Below, one piece after another: positions 11,763 to 24,600 of a DNA stretch of 64,000 bases. The number at the start of each line of letters is the position of its first letter. Position 1 is the first letter of the stretch. The position numbers and the translations under genes are program-made. The stretch is from Pteria penguin (taxonomy: Eukaryota > Mollusca > Bivalvia > Pterioida > Pteriidae): assembly GCA_035048485.1 (NCBI GenBank), contig CM068580.1, forward strand, positions 61,769,983 to 61,833,982. Reading direction: 5' to 3'. A model generated the notes under the pieces. That model did not search any database, had not been told where the DNA came from, and saw only the letters and a list, made by a program, of their open reading frames with translations.

Positions 11763-12111
11763 TTATATCCAAGGAAGTGGGTTCACAAGGCAAGTTGCCT
11801 TTTTTAACTTTATAAAAAGGTCCACAGGTTTCCTCTTGGAGGAACTTAGACTTGAATTACCACTACTACATTTATTTCCAATGGCCGACTTGGACGAAGG
11901 AAATTGTAAATAGCCCCCGCTCTGTTTACTTGTAGTACTACATGTATTCAAACTACTTGGTTCCGAGTCAGAGCAAGACAGATATTTCTTGAAGGAGGAG
12001 TCTATTATTTTTTTAAAGGAAGATGTACTTCCTTTCGTTGATTTTTTTAACATAATTAATATTTGTGGGAAGTCATCGCCACTCGAGGTTTTCCCAATCA
12101 CACACTGGAAA
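11763..12111 (-). CDS. Unassigned 3'-terminal exon candidate, Ser/Lys-rich
   Basis: The frame is open for about 115 codons, from a likely acceptor (TTTCCAG just above 12111) to a stop at 11763. It begins CVIGKTSSGDDFPQILIM and ends ATCLVNPLPWI. It is rich in Ser and Lys (FKKIIDSSFKKYLSCSDSEP, SSSKRKPVDLFIKLKKA) and looks disordered with a short hydrophobic end. There is no in-frame ATG at its start, which fits a last exon. An AATAAA lies about 90 bases beyond the stop. I did not find its upstream exon and do not recognise the family. It cannot join ZRANB2 exon 7 in phase. It could be a chance ORF. Confidence 0.35.
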
Positions 12112-12131
12112 TGTGAATTTGAAAAGTAAAT

Positions 12132-12172
12132 CGTAAACCGAAGTCAATTCAAATTTTTGACTCCGGTTTACG
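12132..12172. repeat. Short hairpin, 15-bp arms
   Basis: CGTAAACCGAAGTCA (12132-12146) and TGACTCCGGTTTACG (12158-12172) are inverted copies with one mismatch and an 11-base loop. It lies just upstream (minus strand) of the orphan exon acceptor and may be a remnant of a small foldback element. Confidence 0.7.
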
Positions 12173-12280
12173 TTTCAGTTTCTCTCATATTGCATTTCCT
12201 GAATCACTGTCAACTAACGGCCCTAGATTCTGGGGTTCAGTGCTATAAATCAGTGAGAATTATCAAATAAAAATTCAGAG

Positions 12281-12672
12281 AATTGTGGTCCCCCGCTTTC
12301 AGGGTTCTATCAGTAAGGGTGCAGCGATCTGTGACATATTGTCATGGTTGTGCATGTCTACATGTATCTGCAGCGGAACCTTGTAAGATTTAATGATACT
12401 ATACTAGATTCTAATGTGATTGAGAATTTTCCCCTGTATTTTCCATAGTGTCCCACTGGCCCCACTTCTTACGGTTAAAAAATTATTGAAGTAGGTCAAA
12501 GGTCAAGGTCACATGATAAAAATTACCAACTAGGGACACACATGCCAAATATGAAGGCTTTACGTCTTACGGTTAAAAAGCTGAGACCAAGAATAAAGTT
12601 TTTGTGATAGACGGACAGACAGAAGAATGAGATTTAATGTCCCCACGCTTTCGTGAAAAGCGGGAGACAATA
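12281..12672. mobile_element. Non-autonomous DNA transposon with CCCCCGCTTTC ends
   Basis: It starts AATTGTGGTCCCCCGCTTTC and ends GAAAAGCGGGAGACAAT, which are inverted relative to each other. The body contains AAGTAGGTCAAAGGTCAAGG, ACACACATGCCAAATATGAA and GACGGACAGACAGA. A related full copy is at 61127-61402 and a right-end fragment at 20850-21006. It has no transposase and belongs to the MITE class. Confidence 0.8.
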
Positions 12673-15644
12673 ATGATATATTTCCTCATTTAGATGAACT
12701 TTGAAATAATCTTTTAGAGTTCCAAATTGGGAAATTGCGTCCATTTAAAAAAAACAAAATTTGTCATTTTAGAATTGGGAATGAGGCCCCCAAAACAGCC
12801 TCGAAAAAAATCCCCGATTCATAAAAGAATAATTTTTGTCCTCCAGTTTTGATGAGACAGTGTTGAAATTTAAATAGAACCAAACTATTAATAACAAACT
12901 ATTTTGTCCACTTTCAAATACTGATAAAAAAAATATGGAAAATGAATGATTTATCTACAATACAACTTGTGTATAACAAGCAAGCAGTTTACAACACGAT
13001 TTTTTGTTGGTATGTATGTGGTATTTTTTTCTCAAATTTTACAAGATGAATCACTTGAAAACACTTAAATTCCTAACCTACTGTATGAAGAACATAACTG
13101 AAAGAAAAGTTATGCTACAGAGTTACAACAAGTTACCAAGAAATGTACATTAAAGCTTTGATTTACAGACAAAATGTAATGACAAAATGAATGAATCGTA
13201 TAAACAAACAAATTTTAAGATAACTAGTCTATATAATTTAGTGGAGGTACTAAATGATTAATTATGAATTATACACAACAAGCTACATTGAAATTCATGC
13301 AGTAGTATTGGGGATACAAGATAATGCCAACAGAAAGACAGACAAACATGGTGATTCCCATTTACCTTTTCAACCTTGATGTTGGCAGTATAACAATATA
13401 ATTAAACAATACCATAACATAACAACAAAACAAAGTTTAACTTGGTAAGCTAAAAGCTTTTTTTCTTCCTTTCCATATTCATGTGATCATTCTTAATTTT
13501 TTTCATTTCATTTTCCACATACAACAAGCACTCCCATTTGTACACTAAAGAGGGATGAAAATTATCGACACATAAATCTGTAATGTGTTGCCATGTACTT
13601 CACACTGGTCTCTATTTATATGCCTCAAGATCTGAAAGTAAAATATGAAATGCAATCAATACAAAAAAAAAGGACTGATTGAAGTCAATATCTACATTGG
13701 TGACAAAGCACTGTTCATATTTAAAAAACCACACTGCAAAGCATAAGTATATGAAAAACGTTAGATAAATGGAAATATTACAAAAGATGGCCAAGATACA
13801 ACCGACTCTCTTTTACTCTGACACAGATTACTCAAATTTCTCATTACCTCAAACTGTTTTAGAAGGCCAAATTCTATTTTCTATGTACGAATATATATAT
13901 CTCTAACTATGTCTAATTCCAATTGTATCGAATGAGCCCTTCAAGTCTGAGTTACTGAGAGTTGATTGTATAGGAGATAAAGAAAGGAATGTACATCTAC
14001 ATCAACTTACAGTTATTTCATAAATCACAAAGATGAAAACTTTAACATGGAAAACCATACGATATAGACTGTATATCATGAACAAAAAAGTCTGTATGAA
14101 AAAAAAGGTCAAGAACTGATAAAGAGTGACGATGACCAATCTAAGTTCATGTGATACGATAAACATGGAATCGGTCAAAGATTAACTCGTCAAATGATAT
14201 TGTAATAATATTTGAAGCTGACTTGCTTAATGTTAACAGATATACACTACAGAGAACGGCTATTGTCCAGTTGTCATATCATTGTCGCAATGTTCTTTAA
14301 GTCTTGGCTACCAATCACTGCAATCTTTGCTCTTTTACTGACCTATCGTAAACGCAGATTCACTGCAAGGAATGCGGTGAATCACCGCAGCATTGCGGCA
14401 ATCTGTGGTGACCCAACTATCTATGAATATGTCAATCATAGTAAATAATTTACTTTAAATGCCCTACACTAATTACTGCCTTAGGTGATATTTCTTATTA
14501 ACTTTATGCCATCTTGCGTGAAAATCAAATACGGATATAATGTCGAGTATTATAAAATAACAAAGAAGCGAACAGATCAAAATATCGTTTGACGATTTTG
14601 TTGGACAAGGGTTCAAGTTCACTTTGACGACAATCTGATTAAAAGGATTTCTATCTATTCTGCGTATTCATGGTATATGTAGCAGATAACGGAAGATATG
14701 GAATAAATGGATATGCAATTAACCAGATTACTTCTTGCAATAGGGAAATCGCGAGAAAATTTTGAGAATGGCTTGGATAAATTCTTTGATGGACGTAAAA
14801 TCAATGTAAACACTAATTCATATATTTGGTTAAGCTTCAAGATTATAGTTTAGGCTTTCGACTACAGTAGGAATTCCTTTCTAATATGCCGCATTTTTAA
14901 TTGTGTGGTAATTTCAAACGCTTAATTGGACAAAAAAAAATTTACGTAAATGTTATTATGAATTTTCATCACTAAATTCAGATATATGTACTCTCATCTA
15001 TATTTTTCTCACATTTAATCTATCATTTATAAAACAATTTAGAATGACTCTTGCACTTAAATAATTAATGCTGCATTTAATCTGGACAAAAAATGGTGCA
15101 AAACCAACAGCCCTCAAGCAAAACCGCTAATGTTACACCTTGATTATTAGACAAGATTTGAATATGCTCAAATGTACATTTAATAGATATATGACGTATA
15201 GCTGCGATCAACCACAATGTTGTGGTGAATCAATGCGATTGATGATCGCGGTGGTGTGCGGTGATGTGAATGCGATTGTCGCATCAAAATAGTCAATCGG
15301 AATATGCAAAAAATTGGACAATCTGCAATCTCCATAGTGAATTTATACCAAATTTACTAAAAATACTATCAGAAATGTTTAAACATTTTTATGCATTGTT
15401 CTGATTGCTTTAATTGCAATAAAGATCATACTGATCAGTTATTTTCAATCTCAATTACCTCTTCCGTGATATTTGTTCAAAACTTGCAGTCATAGTAAAA
15501 GTTGTGTAACGAAAATATACTTGTTCCAAAATTAAAGAAAAAAAATATTTCATGCTTTTGAACTGCTGAAGCATTTTGTAAATCTCATAGAAACATAACT
15601 ATCAATTCATGCAATGCGCAATATTTTCAGCATGAATTGATCAC
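12673..15644. other. Intergenic / possible ZRANB2 3' UTR
   Basis: AT-rich with no convincing gene. Two short CpG-bearing palindromic patches (14345-14415, GAATGCGGTGAATCACCGCA; and 15205-15290, TGATGATCGCGGTGGTG) look like distant inverted relatives and may be ends of an old DNA element. On the minus strand ATTAAA occurs at 15414-15409, about 230 bases after the ZRANB2 stop, a possible polyadenylation signal. Confidence 0.45.
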
Positions 15645-18600
15645 TTAATCAAACCTGGACCGTCTGGACCTCTTCTCTCGTGACCTGGACCTGGATCGTG
15701 ACCTTGAATCTCGAATAGGAGATCTGAAAATTATAAAATAGATACATGAAAACTTTTTTTACACAGATTTCTATCATTTGACTAATGTATTTTTAATCCT
15801 CATTATCATTGAGGGTATCACAGTCAAAATCATGTCAGCACCAGTATACAATATAGTTATAAATCTACATTAAAATATGAGAATTTCAGAATCTAAGGAA
15901 GCTAAATTTCTTTAATGAACGCTTCAATTGACATTTGAAATCGTCCATTCATTTCTATATTAAAATCATTCCTAAATATTGTACTTTGAAAATTCTGAAT
16001 TCTCCCAGTCCATGTGTAAACCAAAGTGTTTATTTTATAAACCTTAATACTGGACCCTTTATGTAGCTTCACACCTCATTGCATACCGCTCATAGACAAC
16101 TGACACTGCACTCTAATTACCCAGAGTTAGAAAGTCTTAGCTATATATTAGTTGATTATATTTCACACTTCTTTGACATCAATTCATTATTTGGATTCTG
16201 ACATGAGCCATTCAGTGTAATCAAATACATAGACTATGAACTTGATAGCAGTAAATTAACAAAATCTGAAAAGTTTTTGCACGACATGACAACTTCTACA
16301 TGCTGCATGATGTCTATGATTTTAATATCCTCCGCAGTATAACCAGTGTTACACTGAACATGAAATTCTTAAAACTGGTATTAAATGATTAATTCTACAT
16401 GGAACTTTCTTCACCTCTGACATTGGGGACAGTTACCTTTCCCAATGTGTGCTGATGTTTCATCCATTTTATCGCGATTCTGGCTTGAAATTTATTTACT
16501 ATGGTTTTAATAAATCTTTGACTACACTTGGATGTTACTTATGTGTCAATGGAAAATGTATTTGAGAAGGACTTATTATACATATCTTAATTCACTACAC
16601 AAATGTGTACTCTGAATTCATGCTTTTTCAAAAACTAAAAGTATGAATACTAAATTTTAAAGGAGGTCTGAAAGCTGTTGGATTTTCTAAGATTTTACTA
16701 TATATCTCAAAGTCTTAAGGAGAAACATTCCTCCCAATGGCTGCTAAAATATACCAGAAGTGAAATAATCCTGCCTTGCTGATCAACAACAATTGTGCTC
16801 AGGGTAGTAACATTTGTGATGTTAAATACCCTTTACTATGTGGTAAAACCTTGGTGTTTTATAAGCCATACCTGTGTGAGATTTGAATCCGAAGAATCTT
16901 TCTATAAGGGTCAACATTAGAATTTAATGGGTGCAGTAATCCAAGGAAAAATAAAATATTCCCCATTCTTGCATACCAATAAGTTGTGGTCTAAAGTTAA
17001 CGAGTTTGGAGGAAATATGCAAAGGCAAGAGTTAATGACGGAACGTTATTAGGATACTAAGTCTGACAGAAGGACGTGACTAACACTCAATGACCACGAC
17101 AAACACTTTATTAAAGGCACGAAAAATTAAACAAATATAAAACAAAAATGACATCAGAGTGTACAAAACAAATTAATCTAAATTAAAATACAAAATAAAT
17201 TATTATTGTACATTCTATTGATCTGTGACATATATCTTATTATCAGGGCTAAAAATGTATGCAAATATTGCATTTTTAAATTACTGTTTTTTATCATTTT
17301 GATATATAGTGAAACACACACTATTTCTTGTTTTCTTTTAGTTTGAAAGACCAAAACAAATTATTAAACATGTATTGCCACAAAAGATATAATGAAAATT
17401 CTTCCAGTTGTGCTTTGAGTTCAATGGTTTTTAAACTTAGAAAGTACAATTTATGCTTGATTATTCCATGCCAGAATATGAAATAATGGAAGGTCTCTGT
17501 ACTGTAATGGCTATAGATTTAGTGGTGTCAGTGGAGCTTAAAATACCTTACCAAACCAATCTGTAAACTATTGGTTCTGGTTGCCTGGTATTTTAAAGGT
17601 TAACATAGTAGCCGTAGTAAGCATGTCCTTTATTTAATGAACAAGAAATTATGTATAATCTCTAAAATACCCCAAAATAAACGATCTTTTTTCGTTCTTC
17701 TGTATTTACACAGACCATTAAACTGACATTACCATGCAATCTAAGAGACAACAACAATAAAATATAAGGATAATAATCAGAATTGATAGCGACCTTTTGA
17801 CCTTTACCCTCTGACCATTTACACCCGTTACCTGGACCTTCGCTTATCTCCTCTTCTCGAGTCAGAATTGGATCTCGAGCTTGATCTTGAGCGTGACCTG
17901 CTTCTAGATGAATACGACCTTGAAGACCTTGATGATCTTGAAGAACTGCTGGATGAAGATGACCTAGAAACTGATCTCTTTCTATTATCTTTTTTCTCCT
18001 CTTTATCATCATCATCATCATCACTAGCATCAAGATCATATGCCCCAAGGTCACCATCTTCATCATCATCGTCATCTTCCTCTTCATCCTAGAAAACAAA
18101 CAAACAGATGTGAGTCAGCTCCTGGTCAGTGATTAAGATTTATTTGTTTTAATGCCCCACTCAGGACTATTTCAGACTGATTATAAATAAACTTTTCCTA
18201 ACTCCTATGTACTGATTTGTCATAAAAATCCATCTAAAGAAACTTGCATTGGGGCTATGTTATAAAGATATTTAAGCAGTGTAAATCGCGAAGTATTTTG
18301 TGCTGTACATGCACCTTGTTAATCTATGTGTAAAGAATTATCATAAACTCGACATTGTACTGTAAATGGTACAGCTTTGAGTTATATAGCTTCCTTTTTG
18401 TACCTACAGGTCACCAAAACTTGGCCAAAATGTAGTGTTCTCCTGGTCTTCTGCAGCTCCATATTGATAAATAAGATCAAGTAAAAATAAGTTTTAATCA
18501 GACCTGGAATATTTCACTAACACTGGCTTAAATAAAAGTTTCATTAAAATCCTCCCAAAGATTAAGTCAATAAAATCCTCCAGAGGGTTAAGGAAGAGTT

Positions 18601-21600
18601 GTGAAGATCAAACGCACGACGGAATGACAGAATGATGACCAGGTGCCTGTGGTTTTATTTTTTTTAATTTTTTCAAAGGTGCCTGTACCTTTTCATTTCC
18701 GAATTATCCCATTTGCATAATGCTAAAACATCAATGTTTGGGAAAAATTTGTCAAATTTGGGGAAAAATCAATGAAATTTCCATTGGGAAGTGTTCTTAT
18801 AACAGACCTAATTTGAAGAACCCGCCACCAAAAAAAAAACCCCACACACTGGGTGCAATACTATATGCTCATGGCCATATAAACCAAGTCCCATAACTCT
18901 GGAATGATAAAATGGAATTTACTCATGAATTACAGCTGACGTTTACTAAAGTTATTGCGTTCCATAGCGGACGGATGGATGGACAGACGAACGGACATCA
19001 CCATACCATAATACGTCCCGTCTTCTGACAGGCCCATAAAAACAAATAATTCATAACTATCAACTATAGTATACGATGCTCATTCTACTGAGTCTGTATC
19101 ACTATATAAAAATAAGTTATAAAGAGACCTCATCTTCCTGGGATGCTGGCTCGAACGCTGCTTTTTCCTGCACATCAGTGGAATTGCGGAACTTTTTTCT
19201 CTTTCTTCCAAACTAAAAATGAAAGAAGAATCATGAAAGATTACATTTGCAGTAAGGATTCTTCTATCATGCCAACGTTTACTTTGACAAGGGCTAACAA
19301 TTTCACTGTCCCATCTAAAGTACACAGCACTTATATGAAACTCTCAAAAACTTTCTGATTTTCAACCAAACAAGTTAACCACTCAACTGCACCAGTTCTC
19401 TACTTCTGACAGAAAATGGCACTTAGATAATGGATAGAATTCCACGTTTACATCAAGCATGATGCTGAAGTCAGGAGTTTCTTACCTCATCATATTCTCC
19501 TTCATCTTCTTCGTTTCTCTCAATGTACTCTACAACTTCATCTCTCTCCATATAACCACCTCCAAATCCTGTCAACAAAACCACAGCCCCTTAGTTATGA
19601 TCCTTTTCAAATACATTTTCACACTCAATATACAAATCTGATTTTATAGTCGTGCTGTGATACATCTTTCAACATAACATGTACTTCACCTTATGCCAAA
19701 ATGTAAGTTCAGAATCTTATTTTCTATAAGGCCGAGTACAAAGTTTAACTCCACTAACAAGAGCAATGCCTAGTGTGACAAAATACGCCTGTTGCTAAGT
19801 TGGAAAGGGATGATTTTTTTTAAGTATGGAAACATTCCCTCCTGAAATTGTTCCATCCACAATAGTTCATTCTGTATCCTGCCTACAAGGAATTCTAACC
19901 AAGTAGTACTATGTCCTTCACCTTTGACCTTTAAAAACAATAAACGTCTTTGTATTGGGATGAGAAATAAGTGTACCAAGTTTGACAGTTTCAGCCCAAA
20001 CAGTTTGGTCTGTATCCTGTCTACAAGGTCAGACAGACGGGCAACGCCATACCATAATACGTCCCATCAAAGACGGCCATATGAAAATAACATTTTTTCA
20101 GTGTGTATACTGGTTTTAATTTGAACATTTCTAAAAAACGTAATTAAAATACTTTGTACATGTAGGAATAATTACCACGTAGCACATTTACATCCAAAAT
20201 TTGAATCATATTTAAATAGTACTGTGTATGCATAATGATTGTATCAATCCACATCTTTACTGATCAAGGACCATACCGAAATTCTATACGGGTTTCATGG
20301 TAATACATGAATGTGACATTGTGAATCATTGCACCAATAACAAGGTCATGAGGTCAATGACCTGGTGTAATTTGGAAGGGGTTTATTTGTGGAGTATGTA
20401 TGCCAAGCATGAAGTCTTTCTCTCCCCGTTCATAAACTACAGCAAAGGTTAAAGTTGACGACAGACAGACAAACAACAAACTAACAGACAGAACAAAAAC
20501 AAAAAGCCCCTGATCCATCGATCTGTGGACATACAACAAAATATGATGAAAAAAGTTAGTGCAATAATACAGTACAAGGAATAATTCACTTAACTGTAAA
20601 GGATCATACGCCATAATAACACCTTGTAAAGGATCATATGCCATAATAACACCTTGTAAAGGACCATACGCCATAATAACACCTTGTAAAGATGTCTTTT
20701 GATTAAGATGATTATACATTCTTAGAATATGAAGCACTATAATGTGATTTAGATTTACTATGCAGAATTTTTCATTTGTTGTTTCAAAGATGGAAAAAAC
20801 TAATTACAATATTCCACTCAGACTTTGAGTATGTACTTCAAACAGATTGAGTGACACACATGCAAAATATAAAGGCCCTACATCTTACTTTTATAAAGTT
20901 ATGACCAAGGTTAAAGTTTTTGTGACAGACGGACAGACAGATGGATAGACAGACAGACAAATGAGATTTAATGTCTCCATGCTTTCGTGAGAAGTGGGGA
21001 ACAATAAGCATCATCAAAGAAGAACTATAACAACATCAATCCATCCTAACCAATGTCCCAACAACATGTCTATCTACCTGTCCTCTGTTTATGTTTACCA
21101 TACTTGGGACACTTACACTTGCCAATTTACATGTACCACGAAATCCACTTTATGTAATATTGCATACTGGAATATTTCGGTTACTGTGATAGAATTTCAA
21201 AACACTGAACCATTTCTAACTGTTTCTATAGTAAAATATATGGCCAGTGTGATAGAAGTTTTCCCCGTTTCCGCTTTGTGTAATAGAAATTTAGCCTTTC
21301 ACTGTATTGCATTTCCCCATGCAAGTTGACAAGCACAGATCATTTATCACACCTAGTTCCCCACTCAATATTCTTTTAAGTGTGGCCGTCCAAACAAGCT
21401 ATTAAATTCATGCCTGGCAAACACCCAGGGACAACTTAACTGACAAAATCTCAATTGAATTGTTTTGACATTTGTATTGAATTTGCTTTTGGCTTTGTAA
21501 GAGAGCATTCCTTAGGTCATTTCATAACTTTCTATCATGGCGAACAAACGGAAAAGAAATGAGCTGTCTCTGGGAAATAAATATGAGATTGTAAAATTGC

Positions 21601-24600
21601 TCGACAAAAACTTGTCTCAAAGTGAAATTGCACGGCAGGCAGGTTGTTCTCAACCAGCAGTATCTAAAATTGCCAAAAACAAGGAATCCATCCGGGCAGA
21701 TTTTCTCGCAAACGAGAACCAGAGTATAATTCGTCACCGCTCCAGAAAAGCGGAAGATGTTGAAGGGGTGTTGTCTGAATGGTTCAAGCGAGCCAGGGCC
21801 CGGAATATATCATTGTCAGGACCGATCCTCACAGAAAAGGCCAAAGAATTAGCGAAACGTTTAAATCATGAAGATTTTAATCCCAGTTGTGGTTGGCTAT
21901 CCTACTGGAAACAACGGAACGGCATCACTTTTAAACGCATGCATGGCAAGAAGAAGGATGCCAATGTCAGTGCTGCCGATAATTGGTTAGAAAATTCCTT
22001 GCCCTATATTCTGGAATCATATGACTCAGAAAATATTTATAACGCCGATGAAACGGGTATTTATTATAAAGCGCTGCCGGACGGAACTTTAACTTTTAAA
22101 TCGGACAGTGTGGGAGGATCTAAAAAGTCTTAAGACAGAGTAACTGTTCTTGTGGCATGTAATATGACTGGAAGTGATAAATGGAAGCTGCTCGTTATCG
22201 GGAAAAGTAAAGACCCCCGTTGTTTTCGTGGTAAAAAGGGACTTCCTGTTTTATACGCACACAGTCAAAATGCATGGATGATGTCCAGTATATTTGAAAA
22301 TTGGTTACGGGAATTTAATCGTGACATGGACAGAAAAAAGCACTGAGTTATTCTGCTTGTTGACAACTGTTCTGCGCATCTGAAAGGGGTCGGCGACAAC
22401 TTGTCACATGTCAAATTGGAGTTTTTACCTGCAAACACAACGGTTCTTCAACCGTGTGACCAAGGAATTATCTGCAATTTAAATGGTTATTACCGCCGTG
22501 AAGTCATTCAGAGAATAATTACACAGATAGACGACAGCCAGCACGGTGCTAATAAACTTGCTAAATCTTTGACCCTCTTAGGTTATGTTAAATGACAAGA
22601 GCAGTACGGTGGACATTTATACTAGATGACGTCGTAAATCACAGAAAATGATCTGCTTGGTCTACATTTGAGCAATTCGGTTTCTGTAATAGTCTGGTTA
22701 CTATCATTAATTCTCCAAATATGGAGGCTATTACAATACGCGGATTCCACTGTACCTGTCCTCTACTCATGGTTACCACACCTGGGAGATTTACATGTTT
22801 ATTTACCTGTCCTTTGTTCATGTTTGCCATACTTGGGAGAGTTACACATGTTACAAGTCATGCGGCGAGCCCAGTTTACATTTCCACAGCTGAAAGAGAA
22901 AACAAACACTTCTGCAAAAATATAATATACAGTAAAGTTTAAACAAAAGAGCAATCCAGATGTTACAAAAAACACTGTCAGTTACTTTTTAGACAGCAAG
23001 TTTCTAAAAACGGCAAATACTGTGTATCAAAATGCAACAACACTTATAGATATATACACAATAGGTGCCATCCTCCAAACCAAATGATTTGGTCTGAATC
23101 ATTTTTACAACACATATCAACAATGTTAAGCATGTGACGTTTACTTTTGACCTCTAACCCTGAAGATCAATAGCTGTCATCCTCAAGTCAAAAGAGGTAC
23201 ATGTAACAAGTTTGATGTTCCTAGCCAAACTGTTGGTCTGTATCATGTTTACAAGCTCTGTGGACATACAGACCTCAGACGCACAGACTCCTTGTGTTAC
23301 ACCATAATAGTACATCCATCTATGACGTTTGTATAAAAAACATGTTAACTACATTGAACATAACCATGAAATTGTCAGATAAAACCCTATACTTGTGTAG
23401 TTATTTCTACTAACATACATGTATACTTTTTGTAATCGTTGTATTTCTACACGAACAATCAAAATGTCAATGAATGAAAAAATTTTCCTTGATTTGTTAT
23501 TACAATACCCAGATCATATATACAATAATATAGTAATCACCTTTTACACTGCCAGTCTTCTGCACTAAATAATCCTTTACTTTTCTCCGCGAGTTGTTTT
23601 CCGATTTCCGTTCCACCTTTTTTAAAAACAATTCCATCTTTCCTTCCTGAAAGCAAGACATGTTTGATTATGACATACAAATATGTGCACTGTCCCTCAT
23701 ACATGTACAGCTTTGCTGACATTTACTTGCTTATTTGTGCTTGAAAAACTGAACTTCTTAAATAACTAATAAACTAGAATGCAGGAATAAATTAAGTACA
23801 TTGTAATTTATAACTCATATATAAAAATACTTTTGTACTTTAAACATTCCTGTTTTATTCCTTAAGGTTTTGATTGAGCCATTTTAATATATTATAAATA
23901 ATTTGCTTAAATGATGTTGTCAGTTTTTCACTTTTCATCATAAATTCACATTTGTTACCTTTGCCACATTTGTTGCATTCTGCTCGACGAGAAAAATTAA
24001 CATTTCCACACCTGAAAAAGACATTTTAAAGAATAGTACACCGTATTCAGTCTGAACTTTATAAAATCCACCATTTTCAGGAGGTATAATCTATGTCAGA
24101 TTTGTTAAAGTATAATAAGAAAAGGATTCCAAGTAAGGTGAGGTCTTTTTTTTTCTAAAAAACGGAATTGTGTAATTATATCATTGTTTGGTCACTTACA
24201 ACAATACAGAATACAGGACATTCATAGGCCCTAGAAACAAGAGTTGAAAAAAGGTGGCTGGGGAAAAATGCATCTCCTGTTTGGCTAGCCACACCCATCA
24301 CTAATACCTAAACCATACAAACACTGTGTGACTGTGCACAAAATTAGAGGGGACTAATACTATGTGGAAAGTGTTACAGCTAATCACACTTCACAATAGA
24401 CCATTTGCCGCTTTTGTATATGATCTAGGGATGTCAGAGCTACATGTAAATTGTAATAACTTCTGGCAGTGTTTTTCATAGTGACATCACATTCACTGTT
24501 AAACATACAGTTTTATTGTTACGTCAAAATAAAAACATAGCTGAAAGTTATTAGCTCGGACATTTAGAGGCTCATTTTTAAAATCGGTAAATCATAAATG

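Noticed and set aside
14212..14448. 78-codon plus-strand frame
   Set aside because: No recognisable domain, no splice context, and part of a palindromic CpG patch that looks like transposon remains.
17868..18092. Acidic/Leu-rich open frame on the plus strand
   Set aside because: It is the antisense shadow of ZRANB2 exon 7 (acidic run and SR repeats).
20354..20737. 127-codon minus-strand frame with LQGVIMAYDP repeats
   Set aside because: It is created by a three-copy 34-bp tandem repeat plus flanking intron sequence of ZRANB2.
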